Source of the DNA: Akkermansiaceae bacterium
GTDB lineage: Bacteria; Verrucomicrobiota; Verrucomicrobiia; Verrucomicrobiales; Akkermansiaceae
Length of the DNA stretch: 64,000 nt
Assembly (NCBI GenBank): GCA_905181965.1
Contig: CAJIZY010000021.1
Span: 28,047 to 92,046, forward strand
Reading direction: 5' to 3'
Shown here: piece after piece, positions 18,059 through 27,857 of the stretch
Position numbering within the stretch: the first letter of the stretch is position 1
How the letters are laid out: the number at the start of each line of letters is the position of its first letter
Program-made: the position numbers and the translations under genes
Notes under the pieces: generated by a model
The model's database searches: none
What the model was told of the DNA's origin: nothing
Seen by the model: only the letters and a program-made list of their open reading frames with translations

Positions 18059-18088
18059 AAAGCACGGAAGTTTTCCCTTCCGTGCTTT
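18059..18088. terminator. Bidirectional intrinsic terminator
   Basis: AGCACGGAAG (18061-18070) pairs perfectly with CTTCCGTGCT (18077-18086) around a TTTTCC loop, flanked by an A-run on the left and TTT on the right. It lies between the convergent thioredoxin-like gene and the giant GDSL/PVC gene and can serve both. Confidence 0.85.
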
Positions 18089-18108
18089 GAAAATAAGCTA
18101 ACTCAAAA

Positions 18109-21100
18109 CTACTTCACACTCATGATGCCACGCATCAGGAGAGCATGTCCTGGAAAGGTACAAATGAAGTTGTATTCGCCTGCCTCGGTCGGAGCATTAA
18201 ATTCGAGAGTCTCACTCTGCCCTTTCTCCAGCAACTTAGTCGCATGAAGGATGCTATCGGACTTGGGTAGGAATTGTTTCTTGAAACCATCAGCACCGAG
18301 AGCAATTGCTGCCGCCGCAACCGAATCAGCAGTCCCAGGCTTAGTGATCACCAAATTATGAGGCATGAAATCGGGATTCACAAAAGTAAGCTTCACTTTT
18401 TTACTTGCATCTTTTGTTGACCTTCTTCACGTCGAATTGGATCTTCTCAACAATCGCATTCACTCGGATCTCAGTCAGTGAGGGCATGTCCTTGACTCCC
18501 CCAGGGATGATCTTCATCTCCTCTTCTTTCTCGATTTCCTGTTTCCCTTTGGTCGGATCGGCAGGTCCCCACCAATGCTTGACGGTCTTAGCCCCCTGAG
18601 AAACGTGTGGATCAACTGATTTCAGAACGAGATCAAGAAGATCAGTGTTGCGCACGTTGTGCTGTTGGTGAACCCAAAGTGCTTCGAGCATAGGAATACC
18701 ATCTTCCTTCTTTGAAGGATTAAACTGCTTCACCCAAGCCTGGGTCGCCTTGATGACCTCGTTGGTGTCGCGCTCACTAATTTCCACGCGAGTACGGTGA
18801 CGGACATACATGTCCGGGTGTTTAAAATTTTCAAGGAGTTGAGTCATGGAAGCACCATCAATTTTGACAGGCTTTTGAAGTGGCTTCTTCGTATTCACCA
18901 AACGATAGATTCGACCGTGCTCCTTATCACGATTTGGGTCGCGCACGTTGTGCTGCATGTGCCCGATGATCACATTATGCCAGTCGGCAATGTAAAGCGC
19001 TCCATCCTCGCCGAAAATGGCGTCAGTAGGACGGAAATTACCATCGCTACTACGAATAAGTTCAGCAGCTGGAGTTCCCCAGACTTCGCCAGACTTATAC
19101 TTCTTTTCTTCAAAGCCGTCGCGATGAAGATCATATTGTTTGATGCCCAGATAACCAATGGTGTTACAGAGAATGAAATTCTGCTGCATCTCATCTGGGA
19201 AGTTGGTGCCCGAAATGATCGCGTCAGCGGCTACCGGACGAACTTCCTTATTCACCAGAGGAAACATTTTGAAGCCATCGCCATTGGAACGGACCTGATA
19301 CGAACGGCCACCTGTGCCATCATTTGCATAGAGGTAACCCCATTGATCAAAACTGGTGCCATGGGGATTCGGGCTATTGCCAGCGACTAGTGAAACGGTG
19401 TAACGGCGTGGATCAAAACGATACATCGCGGATGAACCGGTAGTCAGAGAAGGCCCCCACGGAGTCTCATGATTGTGCTGTAGGAAAATTCCACTTTGCC
19501 AGTAGATCCCACCATCGGGTCCAAAGATTAAGTTATTGGCAGCGTGATGAGTATCGGAAGACCCAATTCCCTGCATGATGACATAGCGAACGTCGGCAAC
19601 GTCATCGCCGTCGGTGTCTTTCAGAAAAATAATATCCGGCTGGCTGGTAACGATCACCCCACCATTCCAGAATTCAAAACCGAGCGGGTTATGAACTTTG
19701 GCGAATTCCTTCACTTTATCGGCTTTACCGTCCTTGTCGGTATCCTCGAAGATTAGAAGCGAATCATTCATCTTCTTAAGCGGTTCCCACTTCGGATAAG
19801 TCGCCCAAGCGGCAGCCCAGAGACGACCTTTACCGTCAACTTGAAGCTGAACAGGGTTGGCCAACTCAGGGAACATTTTCTCATCTGCAAAGAGATTCAC
19901 TTTGAATCCCTCGGGGACATTCATCTTCTTAAGACCCTCTTCTCCACTGAGATATTTCAGGTTCCCTTCCTTGGACTTGCTGGAGCTACGAGATCCGCCG
20001 CCGACATTAGAAATTACAGGAATTGCCTTAGGAGTATTGCTATCACTGACTCTATATTTTTCACCTTGAGCCTTTGCCCAGATTTGCGGATCGCGGTTCG
20101 CAGTCATGACATCGAGCATCTTGAGCTCATGCTGAAGCACCTGCGCATTAGTCTGGCCGTCAACAAATTTCAATCCGGAGCGCCCACCCCAAACATCATT
20201 CCCGTCGGTCGCGCGGTAGCGGTTGTGCCAATGCCAGTTTTTATCAAGGACTGCTTCACGAAGCGGTTGCTGACTGGGAGAGGCCACAATTTCCTTCTTT
20301 AAGAGAGCCTTTGCCAACACCTCGCCAATGAGACGGTTCCCATCCTCGTTCAGATGAATCCCATTGAGCGTCAGTAGTGATTTAGCCGTTCCATAGAGCT
20401 TAATAGATGGGTGATAGAGATCGACGAAGCTAACTCCATTTTTATCGGCAGCCACGCGAGTTGCTTCGGTCATTGCAAGGAGCCGCTTGTTGTTGGCACG
20501 TCCTGTTGGGAGATTACGATCTCGGAGATTTTCATGACCGATCGGACTACAGAGAACGATGCGTGGAAAGCTCTCGCCATTCGGCATAGCCTTACGAAAT
20601 TCCGCGATCATTTTAGTAAGATTCTCCTCATGATCCTCAGGTTTGGTATCGAAGGATTCGTTATAGCCAAACATCGCGATGATAACGTCAGCACCAACTT
20701 GCTGGAGATACTGGGGCATGGAAGTGAATCCGCGCGAACGCGGATATTTGTTCGGGCGATCTCCAGTAAGGCCCATATGCCGAAATTTAAGTTCCATTCC
20801 CGGGGTTGCAGACTGGATTAAAGTCTCGGTCCAACCATCATGCTGCATTCGGTCGGCCAGACCATTACCAACGATGGCCACGGTGTCGCCTTTCTGAAAC
20901 TTAAAGGGAGCAGGATCTCGATGGCCGACTGGCACACTTACTGTTTTCGCAATTTTCCCATCGGCGCCGACGTAGGCCACATCGCCACCCCTTTTGAGAT
21001 TAAAGACGACGGCTGTCTCGGGAGCTGTGATACTCTTGGATGTGAAAACCTCCTTTTTTTTGGCGTCCAGCAAGCTCAGTGTGAACCCATCGAGACGCTT

Positions 21101-21454
21101 CCCAAGATCTCCTTCGTTTCGATTCCAAACCGAGATCGAATCAACCTTGGAGGTTTTGCCAAGATCGATCTCCCACCATGCGTCTTTCTTCCCTTCAATC
21201 GTGTGAGTTTGACCACCAGAGCTGAAACCGGGATTCTTATTACCATCGATGGCGCGCTCGGCACCGGCATTGTTCGAAGTTGTCGATTGGCTGGCTTTTC
21301 CGGAGCGAGCGATGTTCTTCGCACCTGACATTACCTCAACTTCAGCGAGGGTCAGCGTGCGGCCTTTACCAGGGAGCTCAATCCGGACAAAGCGAGCTTC
21401 CTTCTGAGCAGAAGCCAAGGAACTTAGGGCGAGTATTGGAAGAAGAAACTTCAT
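18109..21454 (-). CDS. GDSL hydrolase / PVC-type dehydrogenase / cupredoxin giant protein; frameshift near 18411
   Basis: A secreted multidomain protein of about 1,110 residues, starting at 21454 with signal peptide [16 protein letters not shown]. In order: a discoidin-like domain ([40 protein letters not shown]); an SGNH/GDSL hydrolase ([45 protein letters not shown]); and a PVC-type beta-propeller dehydrogenase domain ([60 protein letters not shown]). The long frame stops at VNKRCK. Removing one base from the 4-base T-run (plus strand) near 18411 joins it to a type-1 copper cupredoxin ([23 protein letters not shown], with His-Cys-His-Met ligands). I see no haem CxxCH. Likely periplasmic carbohydrate-related oxidation, with the copper site taking electrons (inference). 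Confidence 0.8.
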
Positions 21455-21535
21455 AGATCGGACTGCCACCTACGGCAGGAAGGCTGAGCTTATTTCAGGA
21501 AAGAACTGAGAGCAATCTACAAAAGCGCCAACTCG

Positions 21536-22363
21536 TTAACCCACCACGTTCTCCAGAACCCCAAGACCTTCGATCTCAATCGCCACCACATCCCCCGGAG
21601 TCAGTGTGAAATCGGATCCCGGCACTAGTCCTGTCCCCGTCATCAACATCGCCCCATTTGGAAAATCGAGCTCCCGATAAAGGAACTCCACTAACTCCTC
21701 GAAACTCCGCTTCAGCTGCGTCAGATCCGTGGAATCATCGAAAACCACCTCACCCGCCCGCGTTATCGTAAGCTGAATCGAAGCATCAGACTTCAAAGCG
21801 TCACGCCCCAGCAACAAACATGGCCCAACTGCACAACTTCCTCGGTAAACCTTGGCTTGAGGCAAATACAGTGGGTTTTCCCCCTCAATTGAACGGGAAC
21901 TCACATCATTCCCTACCGCAAATCCAAAGATTTCCCCCCCCGAATTGATTGCCAAAGTCAATTCCGGCTCCGGCACATCCCAAGAAGAATCATCCCTAAC
22001 CCGGATTTCCCCACCCGCACCAATAGCCCGATAACCCATCGCCTTGAAAAACAACTCAGGTCGCTCCGCATCATAGACCATATCATAAAAAACATCACCA
22101 CCCGCCTTCTCCGATTCCTCCATTCTAGCCGATTTCGATCGCAAATAGGTCACCCCGGCCGCCCAGATCTCCGTGAAATCAGGGACTGGCGGCAAAATCC
22201 CCCCATTTACTTCCATCGGATTAGCAGTCTTCACACCTTCCAAAATGCTCTCCACTTCCCCCGCCTTCGACCGAAAGAGTCGCCTCAGAAGTTCGTTTTC
22301 TACCGCGTGGCACTCGCCATCCTTTTCCAGTAAGGTCCCACTCTCAAGACAGTGTAATTTCAT
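21536..22363 (-). CDS. Fumarylacetoacetate hydrolase (FAH)-family protein
   Basis: A FAH-fold enzyme of about 275 residues; the start at 22363 (MKLHCLESGTLL) matches the usual family beginning, although a TTG at 22459 would add 32 residues. Metal ligands are visible: DVPEPELTLAINSGGEIFGF (ExE) and AVGNDVSSRSIEGENPLYLP (D), followed by AKVYRGSCAVGPCLL and the C-terminal GTGLVPGSDFTLTPGDVVAI. Family members hydrolyse C-C bonds of acylpyruvates or hydrate 2-keto-4-pentenoates; dehydrating sugar-acid variants also exist. Sugar-acid catabolism would suit the neighbourhood, but the substrate is unknown. It is divergent from mutS. Confidence 0.85.
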   Translation of the reverse strand: MKLHCLESGTLLEKDGECHAVENELLRRLFRSKAGEVESILEGVKTANPMEVNGGILPPVPDFTEIWAAGVTYLRSKSARMEESEKAGGDVFYDMVYDAERPELFFKAMGYRAIGAGGEIRVRDDSSWDVPEPELTLAINSGGEIFGFAVGNDVSSRSIEGENPLYLPQAKVYRGSCAVGPCLLLGRDALKSDASIQLTITRAGEVVFDDSTDLTQLKRSFEELVEFLYRELDFPNGAMLMTGTGLVPGSDFTLTPGDVVAIEIEGLGVLENVVG

Positions 22364-22531
22364 ATCGCGAGCCTGACCTCCATTCCTCGCCATCGAAAGC
22401 CGAAAGTCACCTGACAAGGTCCCTTTTAAGGCTCGCAACTTTTCATCTGCTGATGCCAATTCGACGAAAAGGAGCTTTTCTTGATTTCACGATTCCCCCC
22501 ACCGGCTTGGCTCTCTTAAATAGCCAGAGCA

Positions 22532-25022
22532 ATGGCAGGAGAGAAAAAGCTTACCCCGATGATGGCTCAATATATGGCCATGCGCCGGTCCCTGCCCGAT
22601 GATATTCTTCTCCTCTATCGCCTCGGCGACTTCTACGAAATGTTTTTTGAGGATGCCAAAGTAGCTGCGGGAATTCTCAATGTCGCACTCACCAAGCGAA
22701 ATGATATCCCCATGTGTGGCGTCCCGCACCACGCAGCGCAAGGTTACATTGCGAAGCTCATCAAAGCCAACAAGCGAGTCGCCATTGCCGAGCAAACCAC
22801 CGAGCCTCAACCAGGGAAAATTGTCGAACGCGAGATCGCCCAAATCATCTCGGCCTCTACCGTTAATGACCTTTCTCTTCTCGATGATACCCGTCACAAT
22901 TATCTCGCTGCTGTTTTCCTTGGTGGCACCACCAAGAAACCTTGCCTTGGGCTTGCCTGCGCCGATCACACCACCGGAGAATTCACAGTCTCCGAATTCG
23001 CTGACAAACAACAACTCGAAGACGAATTGACACGCCTGTCACCTTCCGAACTCCTCATTCCGGAAGACCAAGCCAAAGAGCTTGGCGGACTCCCAAATTC
23101 TCTTCCTTACGATTCCTATGCCTTCTTGTCAGATCAAGCTCTGAACACTCTCAAAGATCAGTTCAAAGTCCAATCGCTCGATGGCTTCGGCTGCTCAGGA
23201 ATGACCGCCGCCTTATCCGCCGCCGGGGGAGCTTTACATTATCTCACTTTCCAGCTGCGGCGAAATTGCGATCACCTAAAAGCACTCACAGTCAGAAATG
23301 TCGCCGACTTCGTCCTCATCGACTCCGCTTCACAACTTAACCTCGACCTTGTTGACTCCCGCTCCGGAAAGCAACACACCTTACTTGGAGTTCTCGACCG
23401 GACCTCAACCCCTATGGGCGCTCGTAAGCTTCGCGACTGGATTCTTCATCCGTTGCGCGATCTTTCTGAACTCACTGCCCGTCTCGATCTCGTCGATTCT
23501 CTCCTCGCCGAACCATACCTCCTCACCAAGCTTCGCGATTCACTTAAGCGAATCCGTGACATCGAACGCACCACTGGGCGACTCTCCCAAGGATCGGGCA
23601 ATGCCCGTGATCTCAAATCCCTCCAGGTCTCGCTCGAGCGAATCCCCGACCTTAAAGCCGACCTTTCCTCTCTTCCCTCTGCAGATTCGGATCTCAAATC
23701 TCAAATTTTAGATCTCGTCCAAGAATTCCCAGACCTCGTTGAGACTCTTCAACATGCCCTTGTTGATGAGCCGCCCGCCCAACTCCGGGACGGGGGAATC
23801 ATTCGTGACGGTCATTCTGAAGCCCTCGACGAACTGCGGGACGCATCCCGCTCCGGCAAACAATGGATTGCTGAAATGCAGGCTTCCGAGCGCAAGCGCA
23901 CTGGAATCGACACTCTTAAAATCAAATTCAACAACGTCTTCGGCTACTTCATCGAGATCACCAAATCAAAGGCCGCCCAAGCCCCCGATGACTACCAGCG
24001 CAAGCAGACCATGGCCAACGCCGAGCGCTTCATCACACCCGGCCTGAAGGAAGTAGAAGGTAAAGTTCTTGGTGCCGACGACCGGGCAAAATCGCTGGAG
24101 TATGATGAGTTTATCAAACTCCGTGCCGGAGTCACTGATCATCTCGTTCCCCTTCAAAACACTGCCGACTCTCTTGCGACACTCGATGTCCTTATTTCTT
24201 TTGCCGAGACCGCTCAGCTCTACCAACACACCCGCCCAGTTCTTGACGAATCACGTCATCTACAAATCGTCGAGGGCCGCCATCCAGTTCTCGAGCAAAC
24301 CCTTGTCGAAGAAAATTTTGTTCCCAATGACACCCTCATTGATCCCGAGGAAAGCCTTCTCCAAATTCTCACCGGCCCCAACATGGCCGGAAAATCGACT
24401 TATATTCGCCAAATCGCCCTCATCACCCTCATGGCTCAAATCGGTGCGTATGTTCCCGCCGAACACGCCCACATCGGTCTTACCGATCGCATCTTCTGCC
24501 GGGTCGGCGCTTCTGATGATCTCGCTAAAGGTCAGTCAACTTTTATGGTCGAGATGAATGAAACCTCACTCATCGTCAACAACGCTACCAAAGAGCCTCG
24601 TCATCCTCGATGAAATCGGCCGCGGCACCGCTACCTTCGATGGCCTCTCAATCGCCTGGTCCGTCGCCGAGCACCTTCACGATGAGGTCCGATGCCGCAC
24701 CCTCTTTGCCACTCACTACCACGAACTCTGCGCGCTCTCCGACTCCAAGGACGCCGTAGCCAACTTCAACGTCGCCGTGCGAGAGTGGAACGAAGACATC
24801 ATCTTCCTCCGCAAGATCCTCCCCGGCCCAGCCGATAAAAGCTACGGTATCCAAGTCGCCCGTCTGGCAGGGCTACCTAAGAATATTCTCGACCGAGCCA
24901 AGGAAATCCTCAGCCATCTCGAGATGAGTTCTGCCAAACCAACCGAAGAGAAACAGAATGCACCCAAAGCCAAGAAAGCTCTTCCTGAGGCCAACTCACC
25001 TCAAATGAATCTCTTTGATTGA
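22532..25022 (+). CDS. mutS: DNA mismatch repair protein MutS; frameshift near 24593
   Basis: Mismatch-recognition ATPase. Domain I shows [16 protein letters not shown] with the mismatch-contacting Phe-x-Glu. Core and clamp domains follow, then the ATPase: Walker [19 protein letters not shown] and [20 protein letters not shown]. At NNATKE the frame shifts (first frame stops at 24613), and the sequence continues in another frame with Walker [16 protein letters not shown] and [11 protein letters not shown] to the end at 25022. The joined length, about 830 residues, is normal for MutS1. Removing one G, or adding two bases, at about 24593-24597 repairs it. Either this is an assembly error or the strain is a mutator; I favour the former because many other frameshifts occur here. 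Confidence 0.88.
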
Positions 25023-25168
25023 TCGCTCAATTCTCGAAAACTGAGAGAATCTAGCAAACAAGCTCCTCTGATCCGGATGCCCGAGCGAACTAGAAATCAC
25101 AAAGATTCGGGTGAATTGATCGGCCTCAAAATCATCAAAAATCACCAGTTACAATACCAGTGCTTTTT

Positions 25169-26455
25169 CTATTGAGACACTGGCGAATCAACCGTGACGT
25201 CTTTGACCCATCGCTCAACAAGTAAGCTTAGTCTGCCCACTATTTCAGGATGCTTTGTGGAAAGATTGTTCACCTCATTTCGGTCCTTCGCTAAATTAAA
25301 AAGGAGAACTTGCTTCTTTTTTTTCCCAACTGTCACCACCAGCTTCCAATCGCCATCTCTAACCGCCAAGCTGCCACCGTGCTTCCAAAAAAGCGGCCTT
25401 CGGGTGATGGTCGCTCCCTTCAGAGCTTTTGTCACATCAATCCCGTCTAACTTTCTTTTAGGCTCGATCTCCCCCCCTCCCATCGAAACAAAAGTAGGGA
25501 GTAAATCCATCGTCAAAATCGGGGTCTGGCAGACCTCTCCTTTTGGCAATCGCCCAGGCCAGTTGAAGATCCCTGGAACCCTGTGCCCCCCTTCAAAGAC
25601 TTGCCCTTTTTTTCCACGTAATCCGCCGGAGGAACCATCCGGCGCTGGCCCGTTGTCAGAACAAAATACGATTAAAGTGTTCTTTCTTAAATCAAGCTCT
25701 TCAAGCTTCGATACAATACGGCCCACTCCTTCATCCATAATTTCCACCATTTTAGAATAAACAGCCTTCCGGTCCACCTTCTGTTTAGGTTGGTCACGAT
25801 TACCTTTCCCGATCACCCGGAAGCCAGGAGTCTCCCGATCCTGCAACGGGTAGTGGGGCGCGCCGTGATGCAAAACTAGGAAAAAAGGCTTGTCCTTTTT
25901 ACGATCGATAAAAGAGAGCGCATCTTCCGTAATCAGATCGGTAATATAACCAGGTTCATCTTCCTTTTTGTCACGCTTCCACCAATCAAAATACCCTTCT
26001 TGATCGATGTGGCGATGGTAGTCAACGTTACCCGAAACGAAGCCTTCAAATTCATCAAATCCTTGATGAATGGGATTATATTTCGCCGGATATCCTAGAT
26101 GCCACTTCCCAAACAAAGCTGTTGCATAACCGAACTCCTTCATGGCCTCCCCCAGCGTCCATTCCTTGAGGGGCAAACCCGTATCACGATGAGACTTTGC
26201 CGTAATGACCCCGCCTACGCCACTCCGCTGCTGATAACGTCCTGTCATTAAAGCAGCCCGAGTTGGAGAGCAGACTGCTCCGTTCGAATGGAAATCAAGA
26301 CACTTCACTCCTGTCGAAGCAAGCTTATCGAGATGTGGAGTCTGGCTCGTTTTACTTCCATAACACGACAAGCCACCGTAGCCGAGATCATCGGCCATAA
26401 TGAAAACGATATTCGGTTTCTCTGTCTCAGCAAAAGCGACCCAAGGTAAAAGGAT
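25169..26455 (-). CDS. Type I sulfatase; start unresolved
   Basis: An arylsulfatase-family enzyme with the formylglycine signature CSPTRAALMTGRYQQR (Cys converted to FGly by a maturase), early metal ligands in IVFIMADDLGYGGL, GKWHLGY and the late CSDNGPAPDGSSGG. The first ATG in frame (26398) lies inside the conserved strand and would remove the signal peptide. The frame continues upstream as ILLPWVAFAETEKPNIVFI, the end of a signal peptide, but hits TGA at 26458-26456 without an acceptable start. A TTG at 26459 in another frame suggests a small indel. It follows another sulfatase on the same strand by about 20 bp, so the two are likely one operon. Probable substrate is a sulfated polysaccharide. 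Confidence 0.85.
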   Translation of the reverse strand: MLLPWVAFAETEKPNIVFIMADDLGYGGLSCYGSKTSQTPHLDKLASTGVKCLDFHSNGAVCSPTRAALMTGRYQQRSGVGGVITAKSHRDTGLPLKEWTLGEAMKEFGYATALFGKWHLGYPAKYNPIHQGFDEFEGFVSGNVDYHRHIDQEGYFDWWKRDKKEDEPGYITDLITEDALSFIDRKKDKPFFLVLHHGAPHYPLQDRETPGFRVIGKGNRDQPKQKVDRKAVYSKMVEIMDEGVGRIVSKLEELDLRKNTLIVFCSDNGPAPDGSSGGLRGKKGQVFEGGHRVPGIFNWPGRLPKGEVCQTPILTMDLLPTFVSMGGGEIEPKRKLDGIDVTKALKGATITRRPLFWKHGGSLAVRDGDWKLVVTVGKKKKQVLLFNLAKDRNEVNNLSTKHPEIVGRLSLLVERWVKDVTVDSPVSQ

Positions 26456-26474
26456 TCAAGCTAGGTGTAGTAAG

Positions 26475-27818
26475 TTATTTCTTTTTTGAATTTTTTCTGG
26501 AAGCTCCAGGCCCCCATCGCGGTTCCTCCAATTGCTTCTCCCAAGCATTAAGCTTTCTCAACATTGTTTCCAGCACCTCACCATTTTCGTTCGCCAGATC
26601 TTTAGACTCGCCGATATCCTTGCTCAAATCAAAGAGTGCGGGTTTATCTCCAGACTTGCGATCATGAATAACTTTCCATTTTCCTTCCCTCATAGCCCGA
26701 GGACCATCACTCCCACCCTGCCTCCAAAACAACGGCCTAGGCGCTTCCACCACCGCTCTCGTCTTTAGCTTCTCACCAAGTAGCGCCAGAAAACTTCTTC
26801 CATCAAGATTCCAATCCAAAGACACCTCACCACCCGCTGCCTCAATCAAGGTCGGCAGAAGATCAAGCGCGATCACCGGCTGATCAATGACTCTTCCAGC
26901 TGGTATTTCACCCCTCCACCTCATCACCCAGGGAACCCTCACACCACCTTCCCACAAAGTCCCTTTCTTTCCCTGAAGTGGCGAATTATTAGCTCCATTT
27001 GCAGTCTGCCCACCATTGTCATTGGTGAATAAGACAATCGTATCCTCATCCAAACCTTCTGCCTTCAAGCAATCCAACACCTTCCCTACATTATCATCAA
27101 GGCTCACGACCAACCCGGCATAGCTTGCTCTCCTCTTCTGATCAATATGAGCCACTCTCTTCACATCTTCTGGCTTGGGCTGAAGAGGCCCGTGGGGTGA
27201 AGTGAAAGAGACGAAAAGAAAAAACGGCGCTTCTTTATTCTCACGGATGAAGCGACAAGCCGCATCACCAAAACGATCGGTCACGTAGCCATCTTCTTGA
27301 GTAATCCTCCCATTCTCTTGAATCACTCGGTGGGCGCTAGGTTTCGGTATTTCATAATAAGGTCGTGAACCTTGTAGAAGACCATAAAACCAATCAAACC
27401 CACGTTTATTGGGGTGATATTCTTCGGGATATCCAAGATGCCACTTACCAACCAGCCCCGTAGTATAGCCCAAGGATTTGAGGTGTTTGACTCCGAATTT
27501 CTCCTTCAAATCCAAGCCGCTTTGAAAGCCAGGAGGAAGATTATTATCATACCCAAATCTCTGTTGATAACGTCCGGTCATTAAACCTGCGCGGGAGGGC
27601 GAGCACACCGAACCCGCCATGTAAGCATTTGTAAACCTCGCGCCTTCCTTTGCGATACGATCGATATTGGGCGTTAGTTTCTTCATATCCGCCGCGCAAT
27701 TGGGCTGAAAACCAAAATCGGCATATCCCGCATCATCAGAGTAGAGGATAATAATGTTTGGCTGCGCCGATCCCACGGATGAGGCCACAAGGAAAGCACT
27801 TAGAATTCTCAAAATCAT
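26475..27818 (-). CDS. Type I sulfatase
   Basis: About 447 residues with signal peptide MILRILSAFLVASSVGSA (start 27818; alternatives at 27836 and 27830). Metal ligands in PNIIILYSDDAGYADFGF, formylglycine signature CSPSRAGLMTGRYQQRFG, then GLVGKWHLGYPEEY and FTNDNGGQTANGANNSPL. The Ser-type CxPSR core is as in arylsulfatase A-like enzymes of the S1 family. It lies 21 bp after murC-murB and directly before a second sulfatase, and reads in the same direction. A shared transcript with the cell-wall genes is possible. The lysine-rich C-terminus (NSKKK) overlaps no domain. Confidence 0.92.
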   Translation of the reverse strand: MILRILSAFLVASSVGSAQPNIIILYSDDAGYADFGFQPNCAADMKKLTPNIDRIAKEGARFTNAYMAGSVCSPSRAGLMTGRYQQRFGYDNNLPPGFQSGLDLKEKFGVKHLKSLGYTTGLVGKWHLGYPEEYHPNKRGFDWFYGLLQGSRPYYEIPKPSAHRVIQENGRITQEDGYVTDRFGDAACRFIRENKEAPFFLFVSFTSPHGPLQPKPEDVKRVAHIDQKRRASYAGLVVSLDDNVGKVLDCLKAEGLDEDTIVLFTNDNGGQTANGANNSPLQGKKGTLWEGGVRVPWVMRWRGEIPAGRVIDQPVIALDLLPTLIEAAGGEVSLDWNLDGRSFLALLGEKLKTRAVVEAPRPLFWRQGGSDGPRAMREGKWKVIHDRKSGDKPALFDLSKDIGESKDLANENGEVLETMLRKLNAWEKQLEEPRWGPGASRKNSKKK

Positions 27819-27857
27819 GTTTTCGATCATGACCAAGAATCTGTTTGCGACAATCTC

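Noticed and set aside
18797..21328. Several plus-strand frames opposite the giant GDSL/PVC gene
   Set aside because: No signal peptide or family motif; the minus frame is long and well conserved.
26456..26458. TGA before the sulfatase signal peptide as selenocysteine
   Set aside because: No Cys is expected at this site and there is no start upstream; a small indel or unresolved start is likelier.
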